In this document: in pieces, positions 1 through 6,170 of the stretch
How the letters are laid out: each line of letters starts with the position of its first letter
How positions within the stretch are numbered: the stretch's first letter is position 1
Assembly (NCBI GenBank): GCA_045617525.1
Contig: JAZLIT010000089.1
Location: 1-9,380, forward strand
Length of the DNA: 9,380 nt
From: JAZLIT01 sp045617525
GTDB lineage: Bacteria; Bacillota; Bacilli; Bacillales_A; Planococcaceae
Reading direction: 5' to 3'
The notes under the pieces: model-generated
Told to the model about the DNA's origin: nothing
The model's database searches: none
The model's input: only the letters and a program-made list of their open reading frames with translations
Translations under genes and position numbers: made by a program

Positions 1-1244
1 CACTTTTGCTTTTCATTATAGGAAACTATACCAATCAACCCAATTGCGGAAAAAATAACTGGAGCGATGAAACCATAATAGTATCCGTCCCCAACATTAC
101 CTGAAGTGGATTGGAAATAATCCAATATATAGCCAAAAATAATTGGTAGAAACACTGCACTTAGAAAGCCACCTGTATTCGCAAATCCAGAGACAATTCC
201 GGATTCCTTTATAGGGAAAGATTGACGTACTGCTGCAAAGGTTAATGCACTTGCCCCAAAGCCAAATCCAATCAAAAAGAAAAGTATAAATAGTAATAAA
301 AATGGTGGCTGCCCGAGACATAAAAAGAAAGTACACCAACTTAATAAAACAATACTATGAATGACAATATAAGGCTTTCTTATTGTATCTATTCGGCTTG
401 AAATCCAACTAGATAGCGGAGCTCCAATTATAGCCCCGATTAGACCAATCATAATTAGCTGACTTGCATCTGAACGTGTCATTTCATATACATTCATCCC
501 ATAAGGCACTGCCCAAGAGCTGATAAACCCAATATAACCCCCAACTACCCCAAAATGGCAAAAGAATAGCGCCCAGGCTTGCCGGTTCGAAAATATTCTT
601 TGTAGTAAAATGGATGTTTTTTCACGCTGTACGTCTTCTGCTAAAACTATTGGTTCATCGCCAAAAATTTGTTTCGTTTTCCTAATAAGTACAACGTAAA
701 GCACAAAGCCACATACACATAGTAGTAGTCCCGCCGTGAAAAATGCCGATCTCCAACCAAGTAAATCTATCCATGCAGAGAAAGGAACTGTCGCCACTAA
801 AAAACCTAGACTTCCTGTCATACCTGCAAGACCAATTAATCGCACAAACTCTTTTTTTTGGAACCAGCTTCCTAAAATAAGTACCACACTAACCCAAATG
901 GTTGCATCCCCTAATCCAGTTAATGTTCTGGAAAAGAACAGCACAAATTCATGTGTACCTAGACTATAAATAATTGTACCTAATCCCGTAAGTATCGCGC
1001 CAATAATTAACAAAAAGTTTGGTCCATAATGGTCCGCTAGAATACCCATAGGAATTTGCAAAGTCGTATATACAAGAAATTGCATACTCGCTAATAACCC
1101 AATCGTAGATGCCGCTACACTGAATTCCAGCATCAATTGTTCTGTAATTAATCCCGGGGCGGTACGTTGGCTTGCCATTAACAAATAGGTAAACAGTACA
1201 GATACAAATACAATCCATCTGTATCTGCTATTTTGTTTTTCCAA
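1..1244 (-). CDS. MFS transporter, 3' end beyond the window
   Basis: An integral membrane permease of the major facilitator superfamily, probably exchanging or symporting a small organic solute; the substrate cannot be read from sequence. About 414 codons are visible with no stop, close to the usual 400-430, so only a few residues are missing at the C-terminus. The start is TTG at 1242-1244, preceded by AGGGG nine bases upstream; the protein opens MEKQNSRYRW and goes straight into the first hydrophobic helix. The loop between helices 2 and 3 carries the MFS signature GILADHYG (about residues 67-74), and SRTLTGLGDA (about 105-114) fits the conserved helix 4 region. A charged linker near the middle (RKTKQIFGDE, then AEDVQREK) separates the two six-helix halves. 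A possible sigma-A promoter lies upstream at 1316-1345. It is alone in its transcription unit as far as seen. MFS membership is firm; the subfamily (UhpC-like sugar-phosphate/organic-anion permeases are one possibility) is a guess. Confidence 0.93.
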   Translation of the reverse strand, partial: MEKQNSRYRWIVFVSVLFTYLLMASQRTAPGLITEQLMLEFSVAASTIGLLASMQFLVYTTLQIPMGILADHYGPNFLLIIGAILTGLGTIIYSLGTHEFVLFFSRTLTGLGDATIWVSVVLILGSWFQKKEFVRLIGLAGMTGSLGFLVATVPFSAWIDLLGWRSAFFTAGLLLCVCGFVLYVVLIRKTKQIFGDEPIVLAEDVQREKTSILLQRIFSNRQAWALFFCHFGVVGGYIGFISSWAVPYGMNVYEMTRSDASQLIMIGLIGAIIGAPLSSWISSRIDTIRKPYIVIHSIVLLSWCTFFLCLGQPPFLLLFILFFLIGFGFGASALTFAAVRQSFPIKESGIVSGFANTGGFLSAVFLPIIFGYILDYFQSTSGNVGDGYYYGFIAPVIFSAIGLIGIVSYNEKQK

Positions 1245-1315
1245 TAATTTATACCCCTATTAATTTTTACTTTCAATATATGAACTGAGTGGCGCTTTAA
1301 AACCTATGTATATCC

Positions 1316-1345
1316 ATAGTATGTGTGAACGGAGAATCTTGCCAA
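1316..1345 (-). promoter_or_regulatory. Candidate sigma-A promoter of the MFS gene, with a palindrome over the -10
   Basis: On the minus strand TTGGCA (1340-1345) and TACTAT (1316-1321) are 18 bases apart, a 5/6 and a 4/6 match to the vegetative consensus. The interrupted palindrome CTATG-N6-CATAG (1304-1319) overlaps the -10 box and the expected start of transcription, where a repressor could bind. The -35 lies right beside the terminator hairpin at 1347-1380, so the promoter starts just after the block to upstream readthrough. This is a motif match only. Confidence 0.4.
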
Positions 1346-1346
1346 A

Positions 1347-1385
1347 TACCCCGTAGCCAGTGCACCTGGGCTACGGGGTATTTTT
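1347..1385 (+). terminator. Strong intrinsic terminator hairpin, possibly bidirectional
   Basis: A perfect 12-bp stem (TACCCCGTAGCC at 1347-1358 with GGCTACGGGGTA at 1369-1380) and a 10-base loop is followed by TTTTT on the plus strand. On the minus strand the tail is only TATTTGG. No plus-strand gene lies upstream within the window. Its likely work is to insulate the MFS gene from tlp transcription on the minus strand, or to stop antisense transcription coming out of the MFS promoter area. Confidence 0.7.
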
Positions 1386-1410
1386 GGCTAGCGATAAATT
1401 TAAGGCCAAT

Positions 1411-1430
1411 AAAAAAATCGGGGTCTCCCC
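1411..1430 (-). terminator. Short GC hairpin with T-run downstream of tlp
   Basis: Read on the minus strand, GGGG-AGA-CCCC is followed by GATTTTTTTATT. The stem is only four GC pairs, but the run of seven T makes it a plausible terminator for tlp, whose stop codon is about 130 bases upstream. It works in series with the larger hairpin at 1347-1380. It is moderately supported because the stem is short. Confidence 0.45.
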
Positions 1431-1556
1431 TTGGCGAATTACCCGTTTCCTTATTACTTCATTTAGAAACGAAAAATGAAATACCTCTTTAATAAATTAA
1501 ATTAGTGTGAAAAGCAGAAATGGATACTTGGCCATCCACTATCTAGACTTTTTCAC

Positions 1557-1793
1557 CTATACTTTCCCTTTTTTACTTTTTGCAATTTCATCCTTCACTT
1601 CATCTTTAAGCTCTTTAATCGACTGTTTGCGTCGCTCATTTTTTTCGCTCATCTCTTCATATTGGCTGGGGTCTGCAAACTCCATACTAATTTCCTCTTG
1701 ATTTAAATTTTCTTCGGTATTTCTAACAATGTCACGTATTCGATTCACATTACTCGACATGTCCTCTGGTTTGCGGTCTCTTGAATTAGACAT
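1557..1793 (-). CDS. tlp: Small acid-soluble spore protein Tlp
   Basis: A 78-residue, highly charged, hydrophilic protein of the Tlp family of minor small acid-soluble proteins. These are made in the forespore and degraded during outgrowth. The match rests on the conserved layout: an Arg/Asp/Asn-rich opening, then DMSSNVNRIRDIVRNTEENL (about residues 11-30), then SMEFAD (about 36-41), and the near-invariant EKNERRKQSIKELKDE stretch (about 50-65). The length fits the family (roughly 75-85 residues). The ATG at 1793 has a strong AGGAGG site five bases upstream. The gene is monocistronic, with a sigma-G-like promoter (1827-1855) upstream and hairpins downstream. There is no signal peptide and no membrane segment. 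Despite the family's old thioredoxin-like name, no CxxC redox motif is present. Identification is confident. Confidence 0.93.
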   Translation of the reverse strand: MSNSRDRKPEDMSSNVNRIRDIVRNTEENLNQEEISMEFADPSQYEEMSEKNERRKQSIKELKDEVKDEIAKSKKGKV

Positions 1794-1826
1794 GTTAACC
1801 TCCTAAATTACTTTTGACATTAAAGT

Positions 1827-1855
1827 TAGTGTGATTTTTTTTACTATTTTTATGC
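1827..1855 (-). promoter_or_regulatory. Candidate sigma-G promoter of tlp
   Basis: On the minus strand GCATA (1851-1855) fits the sigma-G -35 consensus GHATR. CACACTA (1827-1833) differs from the -10 consensus CATWHTA at one position. The spacer is 17 bases, one less than the usual 18. It ends about 33 bases before the tlp start, leaving room for a normal leader with the AGGAGG site. Forespore expression is also what is known for tlp genes. Confidence 0.6.
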
Positions 1856-1949
1856 AAACCAATTTTTTCTAATAAAAATTTATTTTAATACTTAATAGGT
1901 AAAAAAAACGAATTGTAAAATTGGAATCCGTCAGCTCTCTTTCCATTTC

Positions 1950-1997
1950 ACGTTAACGTCATGGCGATATTTACATATGTTATGTATATGTGACGTT
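1950..1997. promoter_or_regulatory. Inverted-repeat cluster upstream of the hydroxylase gene
   Basis: Three symmetrical elements overlap here: a perfect 10-bp palindrome ACGTTAACGT (1950-1959), the pair AACGTCA (1955-1961) and TGACGTT (1991-1997), and the pair ACATAT (1973-1978) and ATATGT (1986-1991). They lie 70-120 bases before the hydroxylase start codon and could be an operator region. No convincing -35/-10 pair was found beside them. The rest of the 1794-2068 gap is AT-rich, without a gene. Confidence 0.35.
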
Positions 1998-2068
1998 TTA
2001 CTTTTTAATAAAACCTACAGTAGAAGGTTACCTATATTTTTATGTATTTAAATTTAAGGAGTGAACAC

Positions 2069-3511
2069 ATGGGTGCTATTACAGGCGCGGAATATATTGA
2101 TCGATTAAACCAGTTACACAATGAACTCTGGTTTGATGGTGAAAAGGTTGAGGGATTGGTGTCTGAGCACCCCTACTTTAAGGGATATATTCAGACAAAA
2201 GCTTCCCTTTATGATTTGCAGCATGACCCTAAAATAAAAGAAGAAATGACGTTTCAATCACCAGTATCAGGCGAACCTATTGGACTGTCCTATTTACAAC
2301 CAAAGACGAAAGAGGATTTAAAGAAACGACGTATAATGATCGAGCATTGGGCAAGACATACTGGTGGTATTATAGGTAGAAGCCCTGACTATTTAAACTC
2401 TGTTTTAATGAGCTTTGCCTCTTCAGTGTCCTTATTAGAGGGAAAAGAGAACTGTTTCCCCGAAAATCTCCAGGCATTTTTTGAGTTGGTCAGAGAAAAC
2501 GATCTATCTCTTACACATACATTTATTGCTCCACAGGTGAATCGCTCTCAATTTTATATTGAAGTAACGGATGAGCCGATTGCCGCGAAAGTTATTGCTG
2601 AAAATGATAAAGGAATCGTGATAAAAGGTGCACGTCTTTTAGCTACACAAGGTGGTTTAACCGATGAAGTATTAGTATTTAGTACTCCGGGCTCTATTTT
2701 TATTGAAGAACCCGTTTTTGCATTCGCCATCCCCTCCAATACGGAAGGGGTAAAATTTATTTGTAGGGATACATTTATCGGCGGCGACTCTACCTTTGAC
2801 CATCCCCTTAGCTCAAGATATGAAGAAATTGATTCAATTGTCGTCTTTGATAATGTATTAGTTCCTTGGGAGCGCGTGTTTTATTATAACAATGATGAAG
2901 TAGGTAGAACATTTCTAATTCAAAGCTCTTTTCACCACTTTGCTATACATCAAGTATTGATTAGACAAATTGTAAAAACTGAATTTATATTAGGTATTGC
3001 TGAGCTTCTTGTAGATACGATAAAAGTAAGTGAGTATCAACACATACAAGAAAAGATGTCGGAAATCATTGTTGGGCTAGAAACAATGAAGGCACTGCTA
3101 GATAAAGCGGAGAATAACGCAGCACTAGATGAATGGGGCTATATGCGTCCAGATATTTTACCACTCAAGGTTGCCGGATCCATCTTCCCTAAAATCTATC
3201 CTCGTTTCATAGAAATTATCCAGTTAATTGGCGCCAGTGGCATGATAACATTGCCAACAGAAAAGGCATTTCAATCTGCAATCAGAGCAGATTTAGATCA
3301 ATATCTTCAAGCAGCAACTAAAACAGCAGAGGAACGCGTGAAAATATTCCGTTTAGCTTGGGATTTAACAATGAGTTCATTCGGCACAAGACAAATGCAA
3401 TATGAGCGGTACTTTTTTGGTGATCCAATTCGCTTATCAAGTGAGTTATATAAAGCTTATCCTAAAAAACAATATGTAGAGGTAGTTAGTAAGTTCTTGA
3501 ATATAGAATAG
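2069..3511 (+). CDS. HpaB/YoaI-family flavin-dependent aromatic hydroxylase (4-hydroxyphenylacetate 3-monooxygenase-like, large subunit)
   Basis: The family uses reduced FAD and O2 to hydroxylate a phenolic ring ortho to its OH group; 4-hydroxyphenylacetate is the classic substrate. At 480 residues it has full family length. The start at 2069 is chosen over an upstream in-frame ATG at 2042 because AAGGAG lies seven bases before it. The family N-terminus (MGAITGAEYIDRLN) also begins there. Residues R104 and Y108 in GRSPDYLN and H150 in LTHTFIAPQVNR sit where the T. thermophilus HpaB active-site Arg100, Tyr104 and His142 would align. GARLLATQGGLTDEVLVF (about 197-214) and DNVLVPWERVF (about 271-281) are further family blocks. 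No HpaC-type flavin reductase, transporter or ring-cleavage gene lies nearby, so a reductase must come from elsewhere. The gene stands alone with no clear terminator. The family is certain; the true substrate is unknown. Confidence 0.93.
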   Translation: MGAITGAEYIDRLNQLHNELWFDGEKVEGLVSEHPYFKGYIQTKASLYDLQHDPKIKEEMTFQSPVSGEPIGLSYLQPKTKEDLKKRRIMIEHWARHTGGIIGRSPDYLNSVLMSFASSVSLLEGKENCFPENLQAFFELVRENDLSLTHTFIAPQVNRSQFYIEVTDEPIAAKVIAENDKGIVIKGARLLATQGGLTDEVLVFSTPGSIFIEEPVFAFAIPSNTEGVKFICRDTFIGGDSTFDHPLSSRYEEIDSIVVFDNVLVPWERVFYYNNDEVGRTFLIQSSFHHFAIHQVLIRQIVKTEFILGIAELLVDTIKVSEYQHIQEKMSEIIVGLETMKALLDKAENNAALDEWGYMRPDILPLKVAGSIFPKIYPRFIEIIQLIGASGMITLPTEKAFQSAIRADLDQYLQAATKTAEERVKIFRLAWDLTMSSFGTRQMQYERYFFGDPIRLSSELYKAYPKKQYVEVVSKFLNIE

Positions 3512-3570
3512 AGCAAGTAAGGGCCATTTAAGAATTACTCAAAAGGAAAATTGCCTTGCTCGAAAGCTTA

Positions 3571-3627
3571 TTAGATAATTGCTCCAACAGCCTCAATCCA
3601 GTTCGCGCTGCAATGGCATTAAGTTTG
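3571..3627 (-). pseudogene. Decayed C-terminal fragment of a glycine-repeat protein gene
   Basis: Read on the minus strand, 3606 down to 3571 encodes ANWIEAVGAII followed by tandem stops (TAATAA). This matches the first and last repeats of the intact repeat protein at 6750-7370. At DNA level 3575-3603 is identical to 7198-7226 at 28 of 29 bases by my alignment. Just upstream, about 3607-3627, a different frame reads LNAIAA, which resembles the region before the intact gene's first repeat. That suggests a frameshift, and a stop precedes it. No start codon or further repeats remain, so it appears to be the tail end of a lost paralogue in the same orientation, 3.6 kb away. Confidence 0.7.
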
Positions 3628-3676
3628 GGTCAATTATTTCCCTTGGATTATAACTGTTTACCATTTTTATAATATT

Positions 3677-3704
3677 AACTAAATCATATACATTGCATAA
3701 AATA
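3677..3704 (+). promoter_or_regulatory. Candidate sigma-K-like promoter before the micro-ORF
   Basis: CATAAAATA (3696-3704) fits the late mother-cell sigma-K -10 consensus CATANNNTA exactly. AACT (3677-3680) fits the AC-type -35 with a spacer of 15, one less than usual. It would give a leader of roughly 40 bases before the micro-ORF and could also drive the 163-residue gene at 3972. The -10 is AT-rich, so a chance match is quite possible. Confidence 0.3.
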
Positions 3705-3751
3705 GCTATACAGATTTTTAAAAAAGGATGATGTGAAATGACAGTGTTAAT

Positions 3752-3901
3752 ATGGTGAGAAATTTACTCGCAAGAACATGGACCCTTCCTACTGATGCAG
3801 ATATAACTGACGACCGGGTTGATGATGGACTGGATATGGATCGATGGGAGAATGACGGCGGCAGAAGTCAGGATACTATACATGGACCCCGTCATGACTA
3901 G
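3752..3901 (+). CDS. Asp-rich 49-residue hypothetical protein
   Basis: Not recognised. The frame from ATG 3752 to TAG 3901 encodes a strongly acidic, non-random peptide: a short MVRNLLARTW head, then TLPTDADITDDRVDDG, then LDMDRWENDGG, ending GPRHD. About a fifth of the residues are Asp, and there is no signal peptide or membrane segment. The composition and GC are unlike the surrounding AT-rich spacer, which is the main argument that it is coding. The start is odd. ATG 3752 has no good ribosome site, whereas ATG 3738, about ten bases after AAAGG, opens MTVLIW and stops at TGA 3756, overlapping ATG 3752. Either a six-codon leader couples translation to this ORF, or a two-base AT duplication has broken an ORF that began MTVLMVRNLL. 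It lies 70 bases before the 163-residue gene on the same strand. Confidence 0.5.
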   Translation: MVRNLLARTWTLPTDADITDDRVDDGLDMDRWENDGGRSQDTIHGPRHD

Positions 3902-3971
3902 AAAAGTAATAACGGCTTTAGACTATTTTCAAATTTTAGGATAGAAAGACATTAAGAGAAGGGATCATTAT

Positions 3972-4463
3972 ATGACAAATTTTTATTCGTTTCATGGAAC
4001 TGTAACGCAGATTTCTGATTTCATTACAGGTCAAAATGATAATAGCGAGGGTTGTTATAAATTTTTTACTTTAGAAAATGAGTTAGGGCAAATAGTAAAT
4101 TTCGTAGTTTCGCCTTCAACTTACTTCGTCGACCACGAAATGGTAGAAGTAGGTGATCGCGTGACGGGATATTATGATGGAGATGCACCTGCTATTCTTA
4201 TTTATCCTCCACAATATCCAGCGCTTGTCATGGCAAAGGATAACCCAAATTACAATGTAAAAGTTGATTATTTTAACAACCAATTGACGAGTAGTGATGG
4301 ACAATTACAATTAAATTTATCTCCTAATACTGAAATAATATTAATAAATGGACAACGCTTTTCAGGGTATCCAGCAAACCGAGATTTAGTTGTTTACTAC
4401 GGAGCTACCACAAGAAGTATTCCCGCTCAAACCACACCTTATCGTATAATCGTTTTATGTTGA
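3972..4463 (+). CDS. Conserved-looking beta-rich protein of unknown function, 163 residues
   Basis: I cannot assign a function. The ATG at 3972 has AGAAGGG seven to nine bases upstream. The protein has no signal peptide or transmembrane helix and is predicted by eye to be almost all beta strands. An N-terminal half (residues about 5-70: HGTVTQISDF, then CYKFFTLENELGQIVNFVVS, then VEVGDRVTGYYD) looks like an OB-fold-type barrel with a GDRV/TGYYD turn. A PPQYPALVMA stretch follows. A second strand-rich half (about 95-163) contains LNLSPNTEIILINGQ, LVVYYGATTRSIP and PYRIIVLC. The coding pattern and strong ribosome site make it a real gene. It may share a transcript with the micro-ORF 70 bases upstream, and it ends before a bidirectional terminator. 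A small secreted or spore-associated binding protein is conceivable, but nothing in the sequence shows it. Confidence 0.8.
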   Translation: MTNFYSFHGTVTQISDFITGQNDNSEGCYKFFTLENELGQIVNFVVSPSTYFVDHEMVEVGDRVTGYYDGDAPAILIYPPQYPALVMAKDNPNYNVKVDYFNNQLTSSDGQLQLNLSPNTEIILINGQRFSGYPANRDLVVYYGATTRSIPAQTTPYRIIVLC

Positions 4464-4570
4464 ACATTATAAGTTTACTATTTTACTACTTCCATTTGTG
4501 TTTGCTGAATTTCTTATTCTCATTTTAAATCCTCCTATGCAATTCAATTAGCGAATAAAAATAATTTTTA

Positions 4571-4620
4571 AAAAAAGAACATATTTCTTATGTAGAAATA
4601 CGTTCTTTTATATTTTTTCT
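4571..4620. terminator. Bidirectional intrinsic terminator between convergent genes
   Basis: Arms AAAGAAC-a-TATTTC (4574-4587) and GAAATA-c-GTTCTTT (4595-4608) pair over 14 positions with one mismatch around a seven-base loop. On the plus strand the stem runs into TTATATTTTTT. On the minus strand the left arm is followed by TTTTTTAAAAAT. It serves both the 163-residue gene ending at 4463 and the dihydrouridine synthase gene ending at 4651. Confidence 0.85.
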
Positions 4621-4650
4621 TTTAGATTCAAGTTAAGACTTAGCTATAGT

Positions 4651-5637
4651 TCATTCTACTGGCTGGCCTAGCTCAACAGTGTTTAAATCAAAGCTATCAA
4701 GTAATGCACGTACTTCATCCGTCGATTTCGTGTTCATTAATTGATTTCTTAATTCGCCTGCGCCGCGAAATCCTTTAACGTAAATTTTAAAGAAGCGATG
4801 CAATCCTGACATTGAACGTGGTAATTCCTCCGCGAATTGGTCCTGTAAATCAAGCTGTAGTCTTAGCAGATCAAGATACTCCTCGGGGCTATGCTCTCTC
4901 GGTTCCTTTTCAAATGCAAACGGATTTTTAAAAATACCTCGTCCAATCATGATACCATCGATGCCATACTTTTCTGCAAGCTCCATGCCCATTTTACGGT
5001 CAAGAATATCTCCATTAATTGTTAACATTGTATTCGGTGCGATTTCGTCACGCATTGCTTTAATTTCCGGAATCAGTTCCCAGTGTGCATCAGCTACGCT
5101 CATTTCTTTTCTTGTACGTAAGTGGATTGAAAGGTTCGCAATATCTTGCTCTAAAATATGCTTTAACCACTCTTTCCACTCATCCAATTCTTTATAACCT
5201 AGTCGTGTTTTCACACTAACAGGTAATCCACCAGCTTTTGCTGCTTGAATAAGCTCAGCAGCAACTTCAGGACGTAGAATTAGGCCACTCCCTTTACCGC
5301 GACCAGCAACATTTGGCACTGGGCACCCCATATTAAGATCGATTCCTTTAAAGCCAAGCTCCGCCATGCCAATACTCATTTTACGGAAGTTTTCAGGGCT
5401 GTCTCCCCAAATATGCGCCACCATTGGCTGTTCATCTTCTGTAAACAGTAAACGTCCACGCACACTTTTCTGACCTTCTGGATGACAATAGCTTTCCGAG
5501 TTAGTGAACTCTGTAAAAAACACATCTGGTCTACCTGCTTGTGCTACAACCTTACGAAATACAACATCCGTCACATCTTCCATTGGTGCAAGCACAAAGA
5601 ATGGCTTCGGTAGATCCTGCCAAAAATTTTCTTTCAT
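4651..5637 (-). CDS. dus: tRNA-dihydrouridine synthase, YfjN type
   Basis: A cytosolic flavoenzyme that reduces uridines in the tRNA D-loop region to dihydrouridine using FMN and NAD(P)H. The TIM-barrel signatures are all present, numbered from ATG 5637: LAPMEDVTD (16-24, FMN phosphate-side loop), FFTEFTNSES (40-49), GIDLNMGCP (98-106) with the catalytic Cys105, SVKTRLG (141-147, FMN-binding Lys143), SIHLRTR (170-176, His172), TINGDI (206-211) and MIGRGIF (230-236). The C-terminal helical tRNA-binding domain follows. The 328 residues closely resemble B. subtilis YfjN as I recall it, including the N-terminal pattern ENFWQDLPKPFF. A TTG at 5649 would add four residues but leaves only one base after GAGAGGA (5651-5657). 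ATG 5637 leaves 13 bases, so both spacings are poor; family alignment favours the ATG. The gene is monocistronic. Confidence 0.95.
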   Translation of the reverse strand: MKENFWQDLPKPFFVLAPMEDVTDVVFRKVVAQAGRPDVFFTEFTNSESYCHPEGQKSVRGRLLFTEDEQPMVAHIWGDSPENFRKMSIGMAELGFKGIDLNMGCPVPNVAGRGKGSGLILRPEVAAELIQAAKAGGLPVSVKTRLGYKELDEWKEWLKHILEQDIANLSIHLRTRKEMSVADAHWELIPEIKAMRDEIAPNTMLTINGDILDRKMGMELAEKYGIDGIMIGRGIFKNPFAFEKEPREHSPEEYLDLLRLQLDLQDQFAEELPRSMSGLHRFFKIYVKGFRGAGELRNQLMNTKSTDEVRALLDSFDLNTVELGQPVE

Positions 5638-5649
5638 ATTTAAATTCAA

Positions 5650-6056
5650 ATCCTCTCATTATGTCTACATAGTCGAATCTCATCAAAATTAAAATGAATC
5701 AATCTCTTTAACACGTATGCCATGTTTTAAAAACATTAAAATACGCCAAGAAAGTCAGGAATATATGTGGACATTCCATATATTTATTGGTTAAAGGTAT
5801 TAAATCATTTTTAAAGTATAACTTAGCTTGATTATTTTATCTTCATATAGTGTCCTCATCAACTAGATTTCCGTATTGAAAGAAGATATCGTGACATAGC
5901 TTTGTTATTGAACGCTACTTTTTGGAATGACAATTTAAAAATAACGATTTCATTTTATCCTTTTTATAAATTATATCCCACTATATTAGCTTGATTTTAT
6001 GTGAAGTATAAAAGTAAACTAACTCCAACCAATCCATAATTTTAATCTAGCTAAAA
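5650..6056. other. Gene-free AT-rich spacer with small inverted repeats
   Basis: No ORF with a ribosome site and a plausible protein was found here; together with 6083-6170 it makes about 500 bases without a gene. It holds a perfect 15-base palindrome, ATGTTTT-a-AAAACAT (5722-5736), about 85 bases before the dihydrouridine synthase start. AATATATG (5760-5767) pairs with CATATATT (5777-5784) across nine bases, competing with GGAAT (5758-5762) and ATTCC (5773-5777). TTAGCTTGATT occurs at 5823-5833 and again at 5986-5996. The dus promoter presumably lies within the first 150 bases, but no clear -35/-10 pair stands out. Confidence 0.5.
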
Positions 6057-6082
6057 AACCGGTGCCCCAATGGACACCGGTT
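6051..6082 (-). terminator. Intrinsic terminator of cwlJ
   Basis: AACCGGTG (6057-6064) pairs with CACCGGTT (6075-6082) over eight bases with a ten-base loop that can add a CC/GG pair. On the minus strand the stem runs into TTTTTTAGC, a proper U-tract. It lies about 90 bases after the cwlJ stop and shows that the cwlJ transcript ends without a further gene. Confidence 0.85.
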
Positions 6083-6170
6083 CATTAATTAAGGATTTAA
6101 TTTATTTTGTTACATCATCTATAATGAATTGCATTAAATGCATATTGATGGTCAATAAATCTTAGACAAC

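Noticed and set aside
97..1218. Minus- and plus-strand ORFs of 77-84 codons inside the MFS region
   Set aside because: They are out of frame with the continuous 414-codon MFS reading frame, lack ribosome sites and resemble no protein.
2042..2068. Upstream in-frame ATG for the hydroxylase
   Set aside because: It lacks a ribosome site, adds nine non-family residues, and AAGGAG sits correctly before ATG 2069.
3511..3561. GAGCAAG/CTTGCTC inverted repeat as terminator of the hydroxylase gene
   Set aside because: Seven pairs across a 37-base loop with no T-run, and the left arm overlaps the stop codon; not convincing.
5850..5990. Open stretch on the plus strand reading like QLDFRIERRYRD
   Set aside because: About 45 codons with no start or ribosome site is expected by chance at this GC content, and no family is recognised.
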